The notes under the pieces were generated by a model. It searched no databases. It had not been told where the DNA came from and worked only from the letters and a program-made list of their open reading frames with translations. Shown here piece by piece: positions 11,949-21,778 of a stretch of DNA of 64,000 nucleotides. Position 1 is the stretch's first letter. Each line of letters begins with the position of its first letter. Position numbers and translations under genes: made by a program. The stretch comes from Helicobacter pylori NQ4053 (GTDB taxonomy: Bacteria > Campylobacterota > Campylobacteria > Campylobacterales > Helicobacteraceae). The stretch lies in contig NZ_AKNV01000004.1 of the NCBI RefSeq assembly GCF_000274605.1, forward strand, positions 124,001 to 188,000, written 5' to 3'.

Positions 11949-13538
11949 TTAAGCTTCTAATTCTTTGATAATGGATTCAAGGCGGTTTCTTAAAGCGCTC
12001 TGTTTTTCTACGATTTGAGCGATCTCACTATTAAGCGCTTTAATGTCAATAATCTCTTTCGTGTCTTCTTGCTCCACGTAGCGGTTCACGGATAGATTGT
12101 AATCGTTTTCTTGGATTTTCTCTATATTAACTAGAGCGCAAAAGTGCTTAACCTCTTTTCTTTCAATATAGGTTTGCAAAATCTTTTCTCGGTTGCGCTC
12201 TTTGAGCTTGTTTTTCTTGCCATCTTTGACAAATTCCTTACTCGCATCAATAAAAAGCGTGGTGTCGTCTTTTTTGTTTTTCTTAAGCACTAAAATGCAA
12301 GTGGCGATATTCGTTCCAAAAAAGAGGTTTTCAGGTAAAGCGATCACGCAGTCAATGCAATTTTCTTTCACTAAATATTCTCTGATCTTTTTTTCCGCGC
12401 CGCCTCTATAAAGCACCCCGGGAAATTCCACGATCGCAGCCGTGCCGCTATTGGACAGATAAGAAAGCATGTGCATAGTGAAAGCGAGATCGGCGGCGTT
12501 TTTGGGCGCTAACACACCAGCCGGGCTAAAGCGCTCATCGTTGATTAAAATGGGGTTGCTATCGCCCACCCATTTAGTGGAATAGGGAGGGTTGGAAACG
12601 ATCGCATCAAAAGGCTCATCGTCTTCATGTTTTGGGTCTAAAAGCGTGTCCCCTAGCGCAATGTGGAATTTAGAGTAATTGATGTCATGCAAAAACATGT
12701 TGATTCGGCAAAGGTTGTAAGTGGTCAAATTGATTTCTTGCCCAAAATACCCTTTTGAAACATTTTTATCGCCTAGCACTTTAGAAAATTGTAAGAGTAA
12801 GCTCCCGCTCCCACAGCATGGGTCATAAACTTTATTGATGCTTTCTTGGCCGTGCAGGGCGATTTTAGCGAGCAGTTCGCTCACTTCTTGGGGGGTGAAA
12901 AATTCCCCTCCGCTTTTGCCGGCGTTGCTCGCATACATGGCCATTAAATATTCATAAGCGTCGCCAAAAACATCAATCCCGCTTTTTAAATAGTCGCCTA
13001 ATTGCATGCCCCCTATGGCTTGAAGGATTTTAGTCAATTTTTCCACCCTTTTTGAATGAGAGCTCCCTAATTTATTGCTATTGACGTCTAAATCCGCAAA
13101 CAAGCCTTTGACATTTTCTTCTGATGGAGTGCCAAGGCTGGATTTTTCTATTTCGGTGAAAATATTTTGTAGGGTTACATTGAGATCTTCGTTACTAGGC
13201 GCATTTTTTAGCACGTTACAAAATAAAGCGCTTGGCGGGATGAAAAAGCCTTTTTCTTCAATAAGCCCTTTTCTTGCACGCTCGGCCATTTCATCGCTTA
13301 ATGAAGCGTAATCAAAACTCGGATCGCTTTCTCGCTGATTGATGTAATCAGTCATGTTTTCTGAAATGTAGCGGTAAAAAAGAATGCCTAAAACGTATTG
13401 CTTGAAATCCCAGCCATCCACTGAGCCTCTCAATTCATTAGCCACTTTCCAAATGGTGTTGTGCAATTCGTTGCGTTCTAATGAAGAAGATGCATGCTCG
13501 TTGTTTTTCTCATTCGCTTGAGTGTTTTTGTTTTCCAT
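11949..13538 (-). CDS. hsdM: type I DNA methyltransferase, M subunit
   Basis: N6-adenine methyltransferase subunit of the type I complex. An N-terminal helical HsdM domain (WKVANELRGSVDGWDFKQYV) is followed by the SAM-binding domain with GEFFTPQEVSELLAKIALHG, DPCCGSGSLLLQF (motif I) and the catalytic SNPPYS (motif IV). The start chosen is the ATG giving MENKNTQ (529 residues), because AAGGGG lies about 9 nt upstream; an in-frame start 20 codons earlier has no such site. First gene of the operon, 10 bp before hsdS. All motifs are intact, so methylation is expected. By position HP0850. Confidence 0.95.
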   Translation of the reverse strand: MENKNTQANEKNNEHASSSLERNELHNTIWKVANELRGSVDGWDFKQYVLGILFYRYISENMTDYINQRESDPSFDYASLSDEMAERARKGLIEEKGFFIPPSALFCNVLKNAPSNEDLNVTLQNIFTEIEKSSLGTPSEENVKGLFADLDVNSNKLGSSHSKRVEKLTKILQAIGGMQLGDYLKSGIDVFGDAYEYLMAMYASNAGKSGGEFFTPQEVSELLAKIALHGQESINKVYDPCCGSGSLLLQFSKVLGDKNVSKGYFGQEINLTTYNLCRINMFLHDINYSKFHIALGDTLLDPKHEDDEPFDAIVSNPPYSTKWVGDSNPILINDERFSPAGVLAPKNAADLAFTMHMLSYLSNSGTAAIVEFPGVLYRGGAEKKIREYLVKENCIDCVIALPENLFFGTNIATCILVLKKNKKDDTTLFIDASKEFVKDGKKNKLKERNREKILQTYIERKEVKHFCALVNIEKIQENDYNLSVNRYVEQEDTKEIIDIKALNSEIAQIVEKQSALRNRLESIIKELEA

Positions 13539-13717
13539 GATAATAAGCCCCTTTTTTGTTTTTTTGATTGGCGGTTTTGTTTGGCGTTGGGCGCACACCC
13601 TTTAAAGGGTTCATTATAGCAAAGAATATTATTTTTATTCCTTGCGTTTTGTGTGCGTTTGTGGGGTAAATAAGCTATAATCGCCTTTTTTAAAGTCATT
13701 TTTTAAAAGGGGTTTGA

Positions 13718-14404
13718 ATGGTATTTGACAGAACGATAAGCGTGAGAGAGAAAAAAGCGGCTAAGGCACTTGGAATAGTAGGGGTGGTCTTTTTTATATT
13801 GTTTGGCATTGTGATAAGCGGGGTGGCTTTTCAAAAAGAGTGGGTGCAACAATTGGATTTGTTTTTTATAGACTTGATCCGCAATCCTGCCCCCATTCAA
13901 GGGAGCGCGTGGCTTTCTTTCGTGTTTTTTAGCACTTGGTTTGCACAAAGCAAGCTCACCACTCCTATAGCCTTACTCATTGGCTTGTGGTTTGGGTTTC
14001 AAAAACGCATCGCTTTGGGGGTGTGGTTTTTCTTTAGCATCTTATTAGGTGAATTCACCTTAAAATCCCTTAAGCTTTTAGTGGCGCGCCCACGGCCTGT
14101 AACCAATGGCGAATTGGTTTTTGCGCATGGCTTTAGTTTCCCTAGCGGGCATGCTTTAGCTTCAGCGCTTTTTTACGGCTCTTTGGCGTTGTTGTTATGC
14201 TATTCTAACGCAAATGCTCGCATTAAAACTATTGGTGCTATTATTTTACTTTTTTGGATTGTTTTAATGTCGTATGATAGGGTTTATTTAGGGGTGCATT
14301 ACCCTAGCGATGTTTTAGGAGGGTTTTTGTTAGGGATTGCTTGGTCGTGTTGCTCTTTAGCGCTCTATTTAGGGTTTTTGAAACGCCCTTATAAAGCCGC
14401 TTAA
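13718..14404 (+). CDS. PAP2-family membrane phosphatase
   Basis: Integral membrane lipid-phosphate phosphatase of 228 residues with about six hydrophobic segments. The three acid-phosphatase motifs are complete: KLLVARPRP (C1), FPSGHA (C2) and RVYLGVHYPSD (C3), with the catalytic histidines present. By position it is HP0851, annotated as a PgpB-like enzyme. As I recall it has been reported to dephosphorylate undecaprenyl pyrophosphate, which would recycle the peptidoglycan/LPS carrier. Substrate assignment among PAP2 enzymes is not safe from sequence. Start: ATG with AAAAGGGG upstream. It is divergent from hsdM and convergent with the next gene. Confidence 0.88.
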   Translation: MVFDRTISVREKKAAKALGIVGVVFFILFGIVISGVAFQKEWVQQLDLFFIDLIRNPAPIQGSAWLSFVFFSTWFAQSKLTTPIALLIGLWFGFQKRIALGVWFFFSILLGEFTLKSLKLLVARPRPVTNGELVFAHGFSFPSGHALASALFYGSLALLLCYSNANARIKTIGAIILLFWIVLMSYDRVYLGVHYPSDVLGGFLLGIAWSCCSLALYLGFLKRPYKAA

Positions 14405-14412
14405 AGCGTTTT

Positions 14413-15366
14413 TTAAAAAGAAAGCGATGGGTTAGGGTATAACTCCTCTTTCTTTTTAACCTCATCAAATTCATCTTTATAGCGGTATGAGTGAGCCGGG
14501 TCATAATCCACGACGCTCTTTAAAAAACCGCTGAATTTTTCATTTTTCGCGCTAAGCTCTGAAGCCACGGTGTAATCAATTTTTTCTTTGTATTTAGCGT
14601 TCAATAAAATAGTGCTTTTATCCTCATTAGTTCTTAAATCAATCACGCCAATCCCAAAACTCGCATGCAAACGCTTCAACAAATCCATGAGTTGGGGATT
14701 GTGCGTATCAATATGACGGCCCACTAAATACCCCTCATTAGAGCTGTTAGAAATCGCTTGAAAATAACACTCCCTGCAATTATGCACGCTGATTTCTTTT
14801 TTCAATTCAAAACTCACCAGTTTAACGGGCAAAGTGTCAAATTTCTTAGAAAAAGCGATTAAATTTTCATTGGATAATTCAGCATGCAAAAACCTAACCC
14901 CCACCATGTCCGGATAAAGCCACCTGTCTGTGCCTTTTGGCGATTTCACACTCTCTTCGTGAAAAATGGTTTTCGTGTAGCATTTCAAATTTTCATTATG
15001 AATAGCCATGTAAGTTAAAAAGGGGTGCAAATCCCTTTCATGCGCGATTTTATTATGCACGATTTTAGCGTTTGGAACGCTTATTTTTTCAGTATTCAAA
15101 ACCGGCTCTTTAGCCGCGCTTTTTAAAGCGATTAAGATTGGGTTTTCTTGCGCTTTCAAAAAAGGCAGCTCTTCGCCCTTGTTTAAGGCTGTATAAATAT
15201 AAGCGCTAACGCTTTGGTGTGGTGTGTTGCCCCCACAATCAAACATTTTTGTAATCTCGCCTTTTTCAAAAAGCTCTTTAGCTCTATCATAAATCTCAGT
15301 AACTTTGATAGGCTCTTTAATCGCTTCTAAAACGCTTTGAACGATTTCAATATCTCGTAATTTCAT
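14413..15366 (-). CDS. HrgA-like protein: winged-helix plus PD-(D/E)XK-like domain
   Basis: A 317-residue protein in two parts. Residues 1-75 (VQSVLEAIKEPIKVTEIYDR through GNTPHQSVSAYIYTALNKGE) look like a HARE-type winged helix. The C-terminal 190 residues contain WLYPDMVGVR and then VSFELKKEI, followed by CYFQAISNSSNEGYLV; an Asp, Glu-x-Lys and Gln in this order resemble a PD-(D/E)XK nuclease core. The architecture matches what I know as the HrgA/COG2958 family, restriction-associated in H. pylori. By position HP0852. The start codon overlaps the end of the ABC-F gene by 4 nt. Nuclease activity is inferred, not shown. Confidence 0.65.
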   Translation of the reverse strand: MKLRDIEIVQSVLEAIKEPIKVTEIYDRAKELFEKGEITKMFDCGGNTPHQSVSAYIYTALNKGEELPFLKAQENPILIALKSAAKEPVLNTEKISVPNAKIVHNKIAHERDLHPFLTYMAIHNENLKCYTKTIFHEESVKSPKGTDRWLYPDMVGVRFLHAELSNENLIAFSKKFDTLPVKLVSFELKKEISVHNCRECYFQAISNSSNEGYLVGRHIDTHNPQLMDLLKRLHASFGIGVIDLRTNEDKSTILLNAKYKEKIDYTVASELSAKNEKFSGFLKSVVDYDPAHSYRYKDEFDEVKKKEELYPNPSLSF

Positions 15367-16964
15367 TTTTTACTCGCTAAATACTCTTCATAACTGCCTT
15401 TAAAATCAATGATTGAAGCGCCTTTAGGGCTTGGGACTAATTCAATGATCCTATTAGCATACGCATCAATGAGCTCTCTGTCATGGCTTATGCAAATCAC
15501 TGCCCCATCAAATTTAAAGAGCGCTTCACCTAGTGCGATAATCGCTTCTAAATCCAAGTGGTTGGTTGGCTCATCTAAGACTAAGAAATTCCCCCCCTCT
15601 AGCATGAGTTTGGATAAAACCATTCGGTGTTTTTCGCCTCCGCTTAAAGCGTTCACGCACTTTTCTTGCTCTTCGCCATTAAACAGCATCCTCCCTAAAG
15701 CGTTTCTCACCTCTGCGCTTTCAATCTTTTTATTGAAATTAAAAAGCCATTGATACAAGGTCTCTTCCCCGCTAATTTCTTCGCTCACGTTTTGAGGGAA
15801 ATAGCCTTTTAAAACCGTCGCTCCCCATTTCACCACGCCCTTATCCGGCTTTAACTCTTCTACTAAAATTTTACAAAGCGTGGATTTACCCACACCATTT
15901 GGCCCTATGAGAGCGATCTTATCTTTAGGCATCACTTTCAGGCTCACTTGATTTAAAATAATTTGGTCGTCATAACTTTTAGAGATGTTTTCGCATTCTA
16001 AAGCTTCATTCCCAATGGTGCGTTTGGGTTTAAAAATAATGCTAGGATCCCTCCTGCTAGATACCGCTAAGCTTTGAATGTCTAATTTATCCAGTTGTTT
16101 TTGGCGGCTGGTGGCTTGCTTGGCTTTGGAAGCGTTAGCGCTGAAACGAGCGATGAATTTTTCTAGCTCTTCTTTTTCTTTGAGTTTTTTATTGCGTTCG
16201 GCCTCTTGCTGTTTAGCAATCAGAGTAGAAGCGATATACCAATCGTCGTAATTCCCGCTAAATTCGCGCACGCTGTGAAAATCCAAATCCAAAATATGTG
16301 TGCATACCGCATTTAAAAAATGCCTGTCATGGCTAATGACTACCATCGTGCCTTCATGGCGTTTGAGGTTGTTTTCTAGCCATTCAATGGCGTTTAAATC
16401 CAGGTTGTTGGTCGGCTCATCTAACAGCAAAATGTCCGGTTTAGGGAATAAGACTTGAGCGAGAAGGATTTTAAACTTGTCGCTGCTTGGCAAGGTTTTC
16501 ATCAAATCGTTGTGTTTAGAGCTAGGAATGCCTAAATCTTCTAGGATTTTTTCAATCGCCACTTCGCATTCATACATGGGATCTTCTTCCACGCAAATGG
16601 TTTCTAACTCCCCTAGCCTAGCATTCACTTTATCATCGCTCAAATCGCCTTCGGTGTATAAGCGCTCTTTTTCTTTGATAGCGTCATACAAACGCTTATT
16701 GCCTATCAAAACCGCATCTTTAAGGCTCAAATCTTCAAAAGCGTATTGATCCTGCCCTAAAACCCCCATTCTCATCCCGCTTGTAATAATGACTTCCCCA
16801 CTGCTGCAATCAATACTCTTGCTTAAAATCTTTAAAAAAGTGGATTTTCCTGCACCATTAGCCCCAATCAGCCCGTAGCGCTTGTTTTTATCCAGCTTGA
16901 TATTCACGTTTTCAAACAATTTTTTAGTCGCATAGCGTTGCGTTAAGTTGATGGTTTGCAGCAT
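15363..16964 (-). CDS. ABC-F family ATPase, YbiT-like
   Basis: Cytoplasmic twin-ATPase of the ABC-F family, which acts on ribosomes rather than as a transporter; there are no membrane segments. Two nucleotide-binding domains: Walker A GANGAGKSTFLK near residue 34 and GPNGVGKSTLCK in the second half. The Walker B regions are LLLDEPTNNLDLNAIEWLE and LVLDEPTNHLDLEAI, and LSGGEKHRM is the second signature. The linker region has RFSANASKAKQATSRQKQLD. Length (533) and these linker words match E. coli YbiT (530) better than EttA or Uup, from memory. By position HP0853. It is coupled to the downstream HrgA-like gene by a 4-nt overlap. Confidence 0.88.
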   Translation of the reverse strand: MLQTINLTQRYATKKLFENVNIKLDKNKRYGLIGANGAGKSTFLKILSKSIDCSSGEVIITSGMRMGVLGQDQYAFEDLSLKDAVLIGNKRLYDAIKEKERLYTEGDLSDDKVNARLGELETICVEEDPMYECEVAIEKILEDLGIPSSKHNDLMKTLPSSDKFKILLAQVLFPKPDILLLDEPTNNLDLNAIEWLENNLKRHEGTMVVISHDRHFLNAVCTHILDLDFHSVREFSGNYDDWYIASTLIAKQQEAERNKKLKEKEELEKFIARFSANASKAKQATSRQKQLDKLDIQSLAVSSRRDPSIIFKPKRTIGNEALECENISKSYDDQIILNQVSLKVMPKDKIALIGPNGVGKSTLCKILVEELKPDKGVVKWGATVLKGYFPQNVSEEISGEETLYQWLFNFNKKIESAEVRNALGRMLFNGEEQEKCVNALSGGEKHRMVLSKLMLEGGNFLVLDEPTNHLDLEAIIALGEALFKFDGAVICISHDRELIDAYANRIIELVPSPKGASIIDFKGSYEEYLASKK

Positions 16965-17161
16965 CTTATGATTTCCTTATTTTTTGTAATTAGAGAAAGT
17001 TTATTGTAGCGTTTTCTTTGCAATATTGTAACCCTTGCTTATTATGGTTATTCATAAGGCCTTTGACGCCCAAAATTTGATCGAGCCTATATCATTTTCT
17101 CTTGATTTTTTATTCAATTTAAGGTAAAAATAATGTTTTAAAGCAAAAAAGGATCAAGTCA

Positions 17162-18139
17162 TTGAAAGTATTTGATTACGAAGATGTCCAACTCATTCCT
17201 AATAAATGCATTGTGAATAGCCGTTCAGAATGCGATACGACCGTTATTCTAGGCAAACATGCGTTTAAAATGCCCATAGTCCCGGCCAACATGCAAACAA
17301 TCATCAACGAACCGATTGCAGAATTTCTGGCAGAAAATGGCTATTTCTATATCATGCACCGCTTTAATGGATCGGCAAGAATCCCGTTTGTCAAAAAAAT
17401 GAAAGAACGCCAGTGGATCAGTTCAATCAGCGTTGGGGTGAAAAAGGAAGAATATCTTTTGATAGAAGAGTTAGCCAAACAAGGATTAACGCCAGACTAT
17501 ATCACAATCGATATTGCGCATGGCCATTCAAATTCTGTCATTGAAATGATCCAACGCATCAAAACGCGTTTGCCAGAAACTTTTGTGATTGCTGGGAATG
17601 TTGGCACGCCAGAAGCAGTCCGTGAATTAGAGAACGCCGGTGCTGACGCTACGAAAGTTGGCATCGGGCCTGGGAAAGTGTGTATCACTAAAATCAAAAC
17701 AGGCTTTGGCACGGGTGGTTGGCAGCTGGCGGCTCTTAGGTGGTGTGCTAAAGCAGCAAGAAAGCCCATTATTGCAGATGGCGGTATTCGCACGCATGGG
17801 GATATTGCAAAATCAATACGCTTTGGCGCGACAATGGTAATGATTGGATCGCTTTTTGCAGGGCATGAAGAATCATCTGGAGAAACAAAAATAGAAAATG
17901 GTGTCGCATATAAAGAATATTTCGGTTCGGCATCAGAGTTCCAAAAAGGTGAAAAGAAAAATATTGAAGGCAAGAAAATTTGGATCCAACATAAAGGATC
18001 ATTAAAAGACACGCTGGTTGAAATGCATCAAGATTTGCAATCTTCAATCTCCTATGCAGGCGGGAGAGACCTTGAAGCGATTCGAAAAGTTGATTATGTC
18101 ATTGTGAAAAATTCAATTTTCAATGGAGACGCCATCTAA
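17162..18139 (+). CDS. guaC: GMP reductase, Gram-positive type
   Basis: NADPH-dependent deamination of GMP to IMP for purine balance. IMPDH/GMPR TIM barrel of 325 residues with [28 protein letters not shown], the catalytic-Cys loop [17 protein letters not shown], and [17 protein letters not shown]. The start is TTG with AAGGAT about 9 nt upstream. The sequence is very close to Firmicute enzymes such as the Bacillus YumD/GuaC type (memory), not to the longer enterobacterial GuaC. Codon choice (GCA, GGA, TCA) differs from its neighbours. Both point to acquisition by transfer. By position HP0854. Convergent with gmhA. Confidence 0.93.
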   Translation: MKVFDYEDVQLIPNKCIVNSRSECDTTVILGKHAFKMPIVPANMQTIINEPIAEFLAENGYFYIMHRFNGSARIPFVKKMKERQWISSISVGVKKEEYLLIEELAKQGLTPDYITIDIAHGHSNSVIEMIQRIKTRLPETFVIAGNVGTPEAVRELENAGADATKVGIGPGKVCITKIKTGFGTGGWQLAALRWCAKAARKPIIADGGIRTHGDIAKSIRFGATMVMIGSLFAGHEESSGETKIENGVAYKEYFGSASEFQKGEKKNIEGKKIWIQHKGSLKDTLVEMHQDLQSSISYAGGRDLEAIRKVDYVIVKNSIFNGDAI

Positions 18140-18279
18140 AAAAGATCGTTGGAACGAAAGCAAAGGCAGAAAAAATGGTCTTCAATCTGTTTTTCAAACG
18201 ATTTGCTCTGACTTGGGTTTTTTGTTATTTTTTGATCCTTTCTTTGATTTCACTGCATTTTGTGGGATCATTTTTTTAA
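18139..18279 (+). pseudogene. remnant of a membrane protein gene between guaC and gmhA
   Basis: Right after the guaC stop a frame runs [12 protein letters not shown] and then an ATG (18175) followed by a basic hydrophobic stretch (MVFNLFFKRFALTWVFCYFL...) to a TAA: 34 codons with one membrane-spanning segment. No convincing ribosome site was seen. In strain 26695 I recall two genes here, HP0855 (algI-like O-acyltransferase) and HP0856; neither is present. This is therefore probably the scar of their deletion. It could also be a genuine small membrane peptide. Confidence 0.4.
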
Positions 18280-18296
18280 ATTCAAGCACATAGCCT

Positions 18297-18881
18297 TTAG
18301 GGATAATTTTTATGAGCGAAATGCCTTTCAATGCAATCGCATAAGATGTGGATCATAAGAATATGCATTTCTTGGATTCGTGGGGTATCATCGCTAGGGA
18401 CAATCAAAGCCATATCGCTTAAAGGCTTCATTTTCCCCCCATCACGCCCCGCTAAACTAAGCGTTTTTACCCCTAAATCTTTGGCTTTTTCATAAGCTTT
18501 TAGGACATTTTTGGAATTACCGCTTGTAGAAATCCCTATCAAAACATCGTTTTTTACCCCTAGTGCTTCCACTTGTCTGGCAAACACTTCTTCATAACCA
18601 TAATCGTTCGCAATGGCGGTGAGAGCTGAGGTATCCGTGCTTAAACTTATCGCACTCAAGCCTTTCCTTTCTAGTTTATAGCGCCCAGTCAATTCAGCGG
18701 CAAAATGTTGCGCATCGCTCGCGCTCCCCCCATTACCGCAAATAAGGATTTTCCCTTGATTTTCTAAGGTTTCTATCAAAAGATAAACGCTTTGTTTTAA
18801 CGCTTCTTGCAAACTTTCTAAACTTTTTTCTAACGCTTCCTTATGGGCTAAAAATTCTTTTTGAATCAAATCATCAATCAC
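18297..18881 (-). CDS. gmhA: sedoheptulose-7-phosphate isomerase
   Basis: First step of ADP-heptose synthesis: sedoheptulose 7-phosphate to D-glycero-D-manno-heptose 7-phosphate. SIS-domain protein of 194 residues with [51 protein letters not shown] and a C-terminal helix [15 protein letters not shown] carrying active-site Glu/His. GTG start inside the end of hldE (8-nt overlap). Last gene of the long minus-strand chain, grouped with the other three heptose genes. By position HP0857. Confidence 0.95.
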   Translation of the reverse strand: MIDDLIQKEFLAHKEALEKSLESLQEALKQSVYLLIETLENQGKILICGNGGSASDAQHFAAELTGRYKLERKGLSAISLSTDTSALTAIANDYGYEEVFARQVEALGVKNDVLIGISTSGNSKNVLKAYEKAKDLGVKTLSLAGRDGGKMKPLSDMALIVPSDDTPRIQEMHILMIHILCDCIERHFAHKNYP

Positions 18882-20259
18882 TGCATGTCCTTTTAATTTT
18901 TTCTATGATAGCGCTTGTGGAATAACCTTCTTCAAACTCCATCAAATGGGTTTCTTTAGCAAACTCGCTCCCTATGACTTCTTTATTGAGATAGTCCGCT
19001 CCCTTGACTAAAATATCAGGCTTTAGGGCTTGAATTAATTTGATTGGCGTGTCTTCTTCAAACACCACAACATAATCCACGCAAGACAAACTCGCTAAAA
19101 GAAACGCTCTGTCTTTTTCGCTCACTATGGGGCGTTTATCCCCCTTAAGCCTTTTGATGGAAGCGTCGCTATTTAACCCCACAATGAGAATATCCCCTAA
19201 AGCTTTAGCCTTTTGCAAATAACTCGCATGCCCTTTATGGAGGAGATCAAAACAGCCATTGGTGAAAACGATTTTTTGCTGATCTAAAGTTTCTAACAGC
19301 TTTTCTAAAGGGAGGATTTTAGGGTGCATTTGGTTCAAAATCAAAGCGATTTCTTCTAAACTCGCTAACGCGCTCCCCATTTTACCCACCACCACCGCCG
19401 CAGCCGCATTAGCAAACTCGCAAGCTTCTTTTAGGCTCTTTGATTCTAACAAGGAAAGCGTTAAAGACGCTATCACCGTATCGCCTGCCCCCGTTACATC
19501 ATAAACTTCTTTAGCGATAGTGGGGCAATTGACTAACTCGTTTTTTTCTAAAAAAGCGATGCCTTGTTCGCTCAAAGTTACTAAAGGCATAGCGATTTGA
19601 TAAGTTTCTTTTAAAATTTGGAGCGCTTTTGATAAATTCGCATGGCTGTCTAACTTCAAATGGAGCGCATGCTCTAATTCAGCGCGATTAGGCGTGATCA
19701 AACTCGCATGGGAATATTTGTTATAATCCTTTCCTTTAGGGTCGCATAAAATGAGCTTGTGGTGTTGGTTGGCTAGAGCGATCATTTTTTGAGTGAGTTC
19801 AAAATCCAACACGCCCTTATTGTAATCTGAAAGGATCACGCCGTCTATTTCTTGGATTTTTTCTGTGAAAAAATCTAAAAGTTTTTTTCTTAAATCAGCG
19901 TTTAAGGGGTCTTTGATTTCCTTATCCACGCGCGCGATTTGCTGGTTTTGCGCGATGATGCGCGTCTTAAGCGTGGTGCAACGGGTTTTATCTATTAAGA
20001 CGCCTGAAGCGTCAATCCCTCTTGTTTTTAAAGTGCTAATGAAATGCTCGCCCTCTAAATCATCGCCCACTACCCCACATAAAAAGACTTTAGCTTTTAA
20101 AGAGATAAGATTATTAGCCACATTGGCCGCTCCGCCTAAATTCTTGCTCTCTTTTTTGACTTCTAAAACAGGCACAGGGGCTTCAGGAGAAAGGCGTTCG
20201 CTCTTCCCCCACAAATAATAATCAGCGATCAGATCGCCTACGACTAGGATTTTTTTCAT
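18874..20259 (-). CDS. hldE: bifunctional heptose 7-phosphate kinase/heptose 1-phosphate adenylyltransferase
   Basis: Makes heptose 1,7-bisphosphate and later ADP-D-glycero-beta-D-manno-heptose. The N-terminal PfkB kinase (about residues 1-310) has [23 protein letters not shown] and the catalytic [12 protein letters not shown]. The C-terminal nucleotidyltransferase (about 330-461) has [20 protein letters not shown] with HxGH. Length (461) is that of the fused enzyme. The heptose bisphosphate and ADP-heptose it makes feed the LPS core and are also the bacterial ligands sensed through ALPK1-TIFA in H. pylori infection. It overlaps hldD by 4 nt and gmhA by 8 nt. By position HP0858 (rfaE). Confidence 0.95.
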   Translation of the reverse strand: MKKILVVGDLIADYYLWGKSERLSPEAPVPVLEVKKESKNLGGAANVANNLISLKAKVFLCGVVGDDLEGEHFISTLKTRGIDASGVLIDKTRCTTLKTRIIAQNQQIARVDKEIKDPLNADLRKKLLDFFTEKIQEIDGVILSDYNKGVLDFELTQKMIALANQHHKLILCDPKGKDYNKYSHASLITPNRAELEHALHLKLDSHANLSKALQILKETYQIAMPLVTLSEQGIAFLEKNELVNCPTIAKEVYDVTGAGDTVIASLTLSLLESKSLKEACEFANAAAAVVVGKMGSALASLEEIALILNQMHPKILPLEKLLETLDQQKIVFTNGCFDLLHKGHASYLQKAKALGDILIVGLNSDASIKRLKGDKRPIVSEKDRAFLLASLSCVDYVVVFEEDTPIKLIQALKPDILVKGADYLNKEVIGSEFAKETHLMEFEEGYSTSAIIEKIKRTCSD

Positions 20260-21248
20260 GCGTGCTGTTCCTTGAAAATCGCATGGATATGGGGCAAATA
20301 ATCTTTAATACCGCTTTCTAAATCGTATAAAGGGGTGTAATCTAAATCCAAAATAGCAGGCTCAATATGCGCTTGGGTGTGCTTTTGGAAAAAAGCGTAA
20401 GGGTTTTTAATATAGCTCACTTTAAAATCCCCTAAATGCTCTTTTAAAATGCTAACTATTTCATTATAACTTCTGGCTTGGGAATAACCCACATTATAAA
20501 CCCCGCTTTTTTGAGCCTTCATCGCTTTCACATTCGCTTGGATCACGTCTTCAATATAGACAAAATCCCTTAATTGCTCGCCAAATTCAAAAAGCTTGAC
20601 TTCCTTAAACGCCATCGCGCCTAAGGCGAGCTGTAAGATCATAGAGGCGGTTTTTTCTTTATAAAATTCCCTAGGCCCATAGACATTAAAATACCTTAAG
20701 CCCACTTGAATGTTATCGCTTGAATGCGAAAGAATAAATTCGTCCATGCAAAGCTTGGAAAAGCCATAAACGTTTTCAGGGCTTTCGTTTTTGCCCACCA
20801 CATTGGGGGCTTTGGTGTTGCCATAAACGCCCGCTGAAGAAGCGTAAATCACCTTAGCCTTTTTTGATTGAGCGATTTCTAAAAGGTTTAAAAAAGCCTG
20901 ATAATTGGTTTTCATCACTAATTCTTGATTGAGCATGGTCGTATCAGAAACAGCCGCTTGGTGGAACAAATAATCAAAATGCAACTTTTCTAAACGCCTT
21001 AAATCTAAGGGGTTATTAATATCAGCCGTGATCACTTCACCCTTAAAACCGATTAAATTCTTAAAATGCCCTAAAGAACTGGGGCGGTTATTACTGAAAA
21101 GCGTGTTACTGCGGAATTTATCCAAAATGATTACTTTAGCTTTAGGGTGGTTCTCTTGAAAATAAAAGGCCAAACTACTGCCTACAAAGCCAGCCCCACC
21201 GGTGATTAAAATCGTTTGATTTTCTAATCCATCATCAATATAACGCAT
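20256..21248 (-). CDS. hldD: ADP-glyceromanno-heptose 6-epimerase
   Basis: Last step of the ADP-heptose pathway, epimerising C-6 to give ADP-L-glycero-D-manno-heptose for LPS core. Extended SDR of 330 residues: NAD(P) loop ILITGGAGFVGSSLAF, FHQAAVSDTTM, YASSAGVYGN with the catalytic Ser, and YGFSKLCMDE with Tyr/Lys. LRYFNVYGPREFYK follows. Between gmhB (8-bp gap) and hldE (ATGA overlap). By position HP0859. Confidence 0.95.
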   Translation of the reverse strand: MRYIDDGLENQTILITGGAGFVGSSLAFYFQENHPKAKVIILDKFRSNTLFSNNRPSSLGHFKNLIGFKGEVITADINNPLDLRRLEKLHFDYLFHQAAVSDTTMLNQELVMKTNYQAFLNLLEIAQSKKAKVIYASSAGVYGNTKAPNVVGKNESPENVYGFSKLCMDEFILSHSSDNIQVGLRYFNVYGPREFYKEKTASMILQLALGAMAFKEVKLFEFGEQLRDFVYIEDVIQANVKAMKAQKSGVYNVGYSQARSYNEIVSILKEHLGDFKVSYIKNPYAFFQKHTQAHIEPAILDLDYTPLYDLESGIKDYLPHIHAIFKEQHA

Positions 21249-21256
21249 TATTATCC

Positions 21257-21778
21257 TTATTTAATCCAATCAATCATCTCTTTAAGATCTTTACATTGTA
21301 TCCAAGAATGAGGAGTTTTTAAAAAATTTGTGCTCAATAAAAGGTTATTTTTAACTTTAGCGTTCAAGCCGGCTAACATGTCGCTCTCCTTATCGCCTAT
21401 CATAAAAGATCGCTCCAAGCAAATTTGATGCTCTTTAGCGGCTTGTAAAATCAAAAAGGGTTTTGGCTTCCTGCAAGCGCAATTTTCTTCTGGGGCGTGC
21501 CTGCAAAAATAGACGCCATCCAAATTAAAACCTAATTCTTTAAGCAAGCTTTCTTGGAGGTATTCAGTGAGGTTTTCAAAAACTTTAAGGGTGTAATAGC
21601 CTCGGTTGATCCCGGATTGGTTAGTGATTAAAAGCAGTTTGTAGCCTAAAGATTTCGCATGCTTTAGCAATTCAAAAATCCCTTTTTGAAACTCAAAATC
21701 TTCTTTTTGACTCACATAGCCTTTATCAATATTGATAATGCCGTCTCTGTCCAAAAAAAGGGCTTTGTTAGTGTTCAT
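21257..21778 (-). CDS. gmhB: D-glycero-beta-D-manno-heptose 1,7-bisphosphate 7-phosphatase
   Basis: HAD phosphatase that removes the 7-phosphate between the two HldE reactions. N-terminal FLDRDGIIN holds the Asp-x-Asp nucleophile pair, LLITNQSGI is motif II, and MIGDKESDM is the C-terminal acidic motif. A zinc loop is visible as FCRHAPEENCACRKPKP (His plus three Cys), typical of GmhB. Length 173. It starts inside the end of the preceding gene (11-nt overlap). By position HP0860. Confidence 0.93.
   Translation of the reverse strand: MNTNKALFLDRDGIINIDKGYVSQKEDFEFQKGIFELLKHAKSLGYKLLLITNQSGINRGYYTLKVFENLTEYLQESLLKELGFNLDGVYFCRHAPEENCACRKPKPFLILQAAKEHQICLERSFMIGDKESDMLAGLNAKVKNNLLLSTNFLKTPHSWIQCKDLKEMIDWIK

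Noticed and set aside
13539..13598. 20-codon N-terminal extension of hsdM
   Set aside because: The downstream ATG has a clear SD (AAGGGG) and matches the family N-terminus; the extension is basic and unlike HsdM.
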